NCBI GenBank assembly: GCA_002633275.1
Contig: NWBO01000158.1
Coordinates: forward strand, 62,001-126,000
Direction: 5' to 3'
Source of the DNA: Bacteroidales bacterium Phil12
GTDB lineage: Bacteria > Bacteroidota > Bacteroidia > Bacteroidales > P3
DNA length: 64,000 nt
In this document: positions 63,970-64,000 of the stretch, piece after piece
How the letters are laid out: every line of letters begins with the position of its first letter
Position numbering within the stretch: the stretch's first letter is position 1
Made by a program: the position numbers and the translations under genes
The notes under the pieces: generated by a model
Told to the model about the DNA's origin: nothing
What the model saw: only the letters and a program-made list of their open reading frames with translations
Database searches by the model: none

Positions 63970-64000
63970 TGGGTATGTGATAAGCGAAAAACGATTGGAT

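Overview
The window looks like chromosome of an AT-rich, anaerobic member of the Bacteroidota, most probably Bacteroidales. Four things point there. Most transcription units begin with the Bacteroidota -7 element TAnnTTTGC. The primary sigma factor starts MRQLKITKSITNR, as is usual in this phylum. The ATP synthase genes atpD-atpC stand alone, away from the other subunits. One protein ends in a type B sorting domain of the type IX secretion system, and another joins an HU-CCDC81 domain to a SPOR domain. Sodium symport, methylmalonyl-CoA mutase, an ETF/acyl-CoA dehydrogenase operon, citrate lyase and an iron alcohol dehydrogenase suggest fermentative metabolism of organic acids. I see no rRNA, tRNA, CRISPR array, complete insertion sequence or prophage.

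Layout. 1-13 kb: WG-repeat lipoprotein, a MurL-MurD fusion, RNase R, a TrkA-TrkH-TrkH potassium uptake cluster, a small membrane protein and peptidase E. 13-24 kb: a minus-strand run rpoD-dnaX-fabD in which dnaX is split by an A9 run, then etfB-etfA-acyl-CoA dehydrogenase, truA, a Xer recombinase and MtgA. 24-36 kb: a T9SS-secreted protein, dapD, deoxynucleoside kinase with kdsB, the HU/SPOR protein, an M16 peptidase, atpDC and ribF. 36-43 kb: small accessory genes (LRR protein, nitrilase family, a candidate structured RNA between duplicated terminators, nitroreductase, EamA and SSS transporters, MNT nucleotidyltransferase) and recR. 43-52 kb: methylmalonyl-CoA mutase, an ABC exporter, a DAHP synthase-chorismate mutase fusion with a small overlooked gene before it, and an ECF sigma factor. 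52-59 kb: the citrate lyase cluster citD-citE-citF-citX-citCG and an alcohol dehydrogenase. 59-64 kb: ilvE, a glycosyltransferase, a TrmH methyltransferase, an outer-membrane barrel and coaD.

The most unusual signal lies between the genes. Most long intergenic regions hold 3 to 10 degenerate tandem units with a strict 21-base period, two turns of B-DNA. The commonest core is the near-palindrome TTAGTGTTAAACACTAA and its variants. Other arrays keep the 21-22 base period but use unrelated cores (GA-rich at 34.9-35.1 kb; TTAATTC, T-rich and GGTCTGA types at 43.3-43.7 kb). They occur between convergent, divergent and co-directional genes. One is embedded in frame inside the MurL coding sequence, and others supply stop codons. 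I do not recognise this family. The other points of note are the MurL-MurD fusion, the probable -1 frameshift that makes DnaX tau, and the structured RNA candidate near 37.6 kb.

Gene-free stretches near 300 bases: 48862-49000 and 59110-59319 hold nothing I can recognise; the others are described under their promoters, terminators and arrays.
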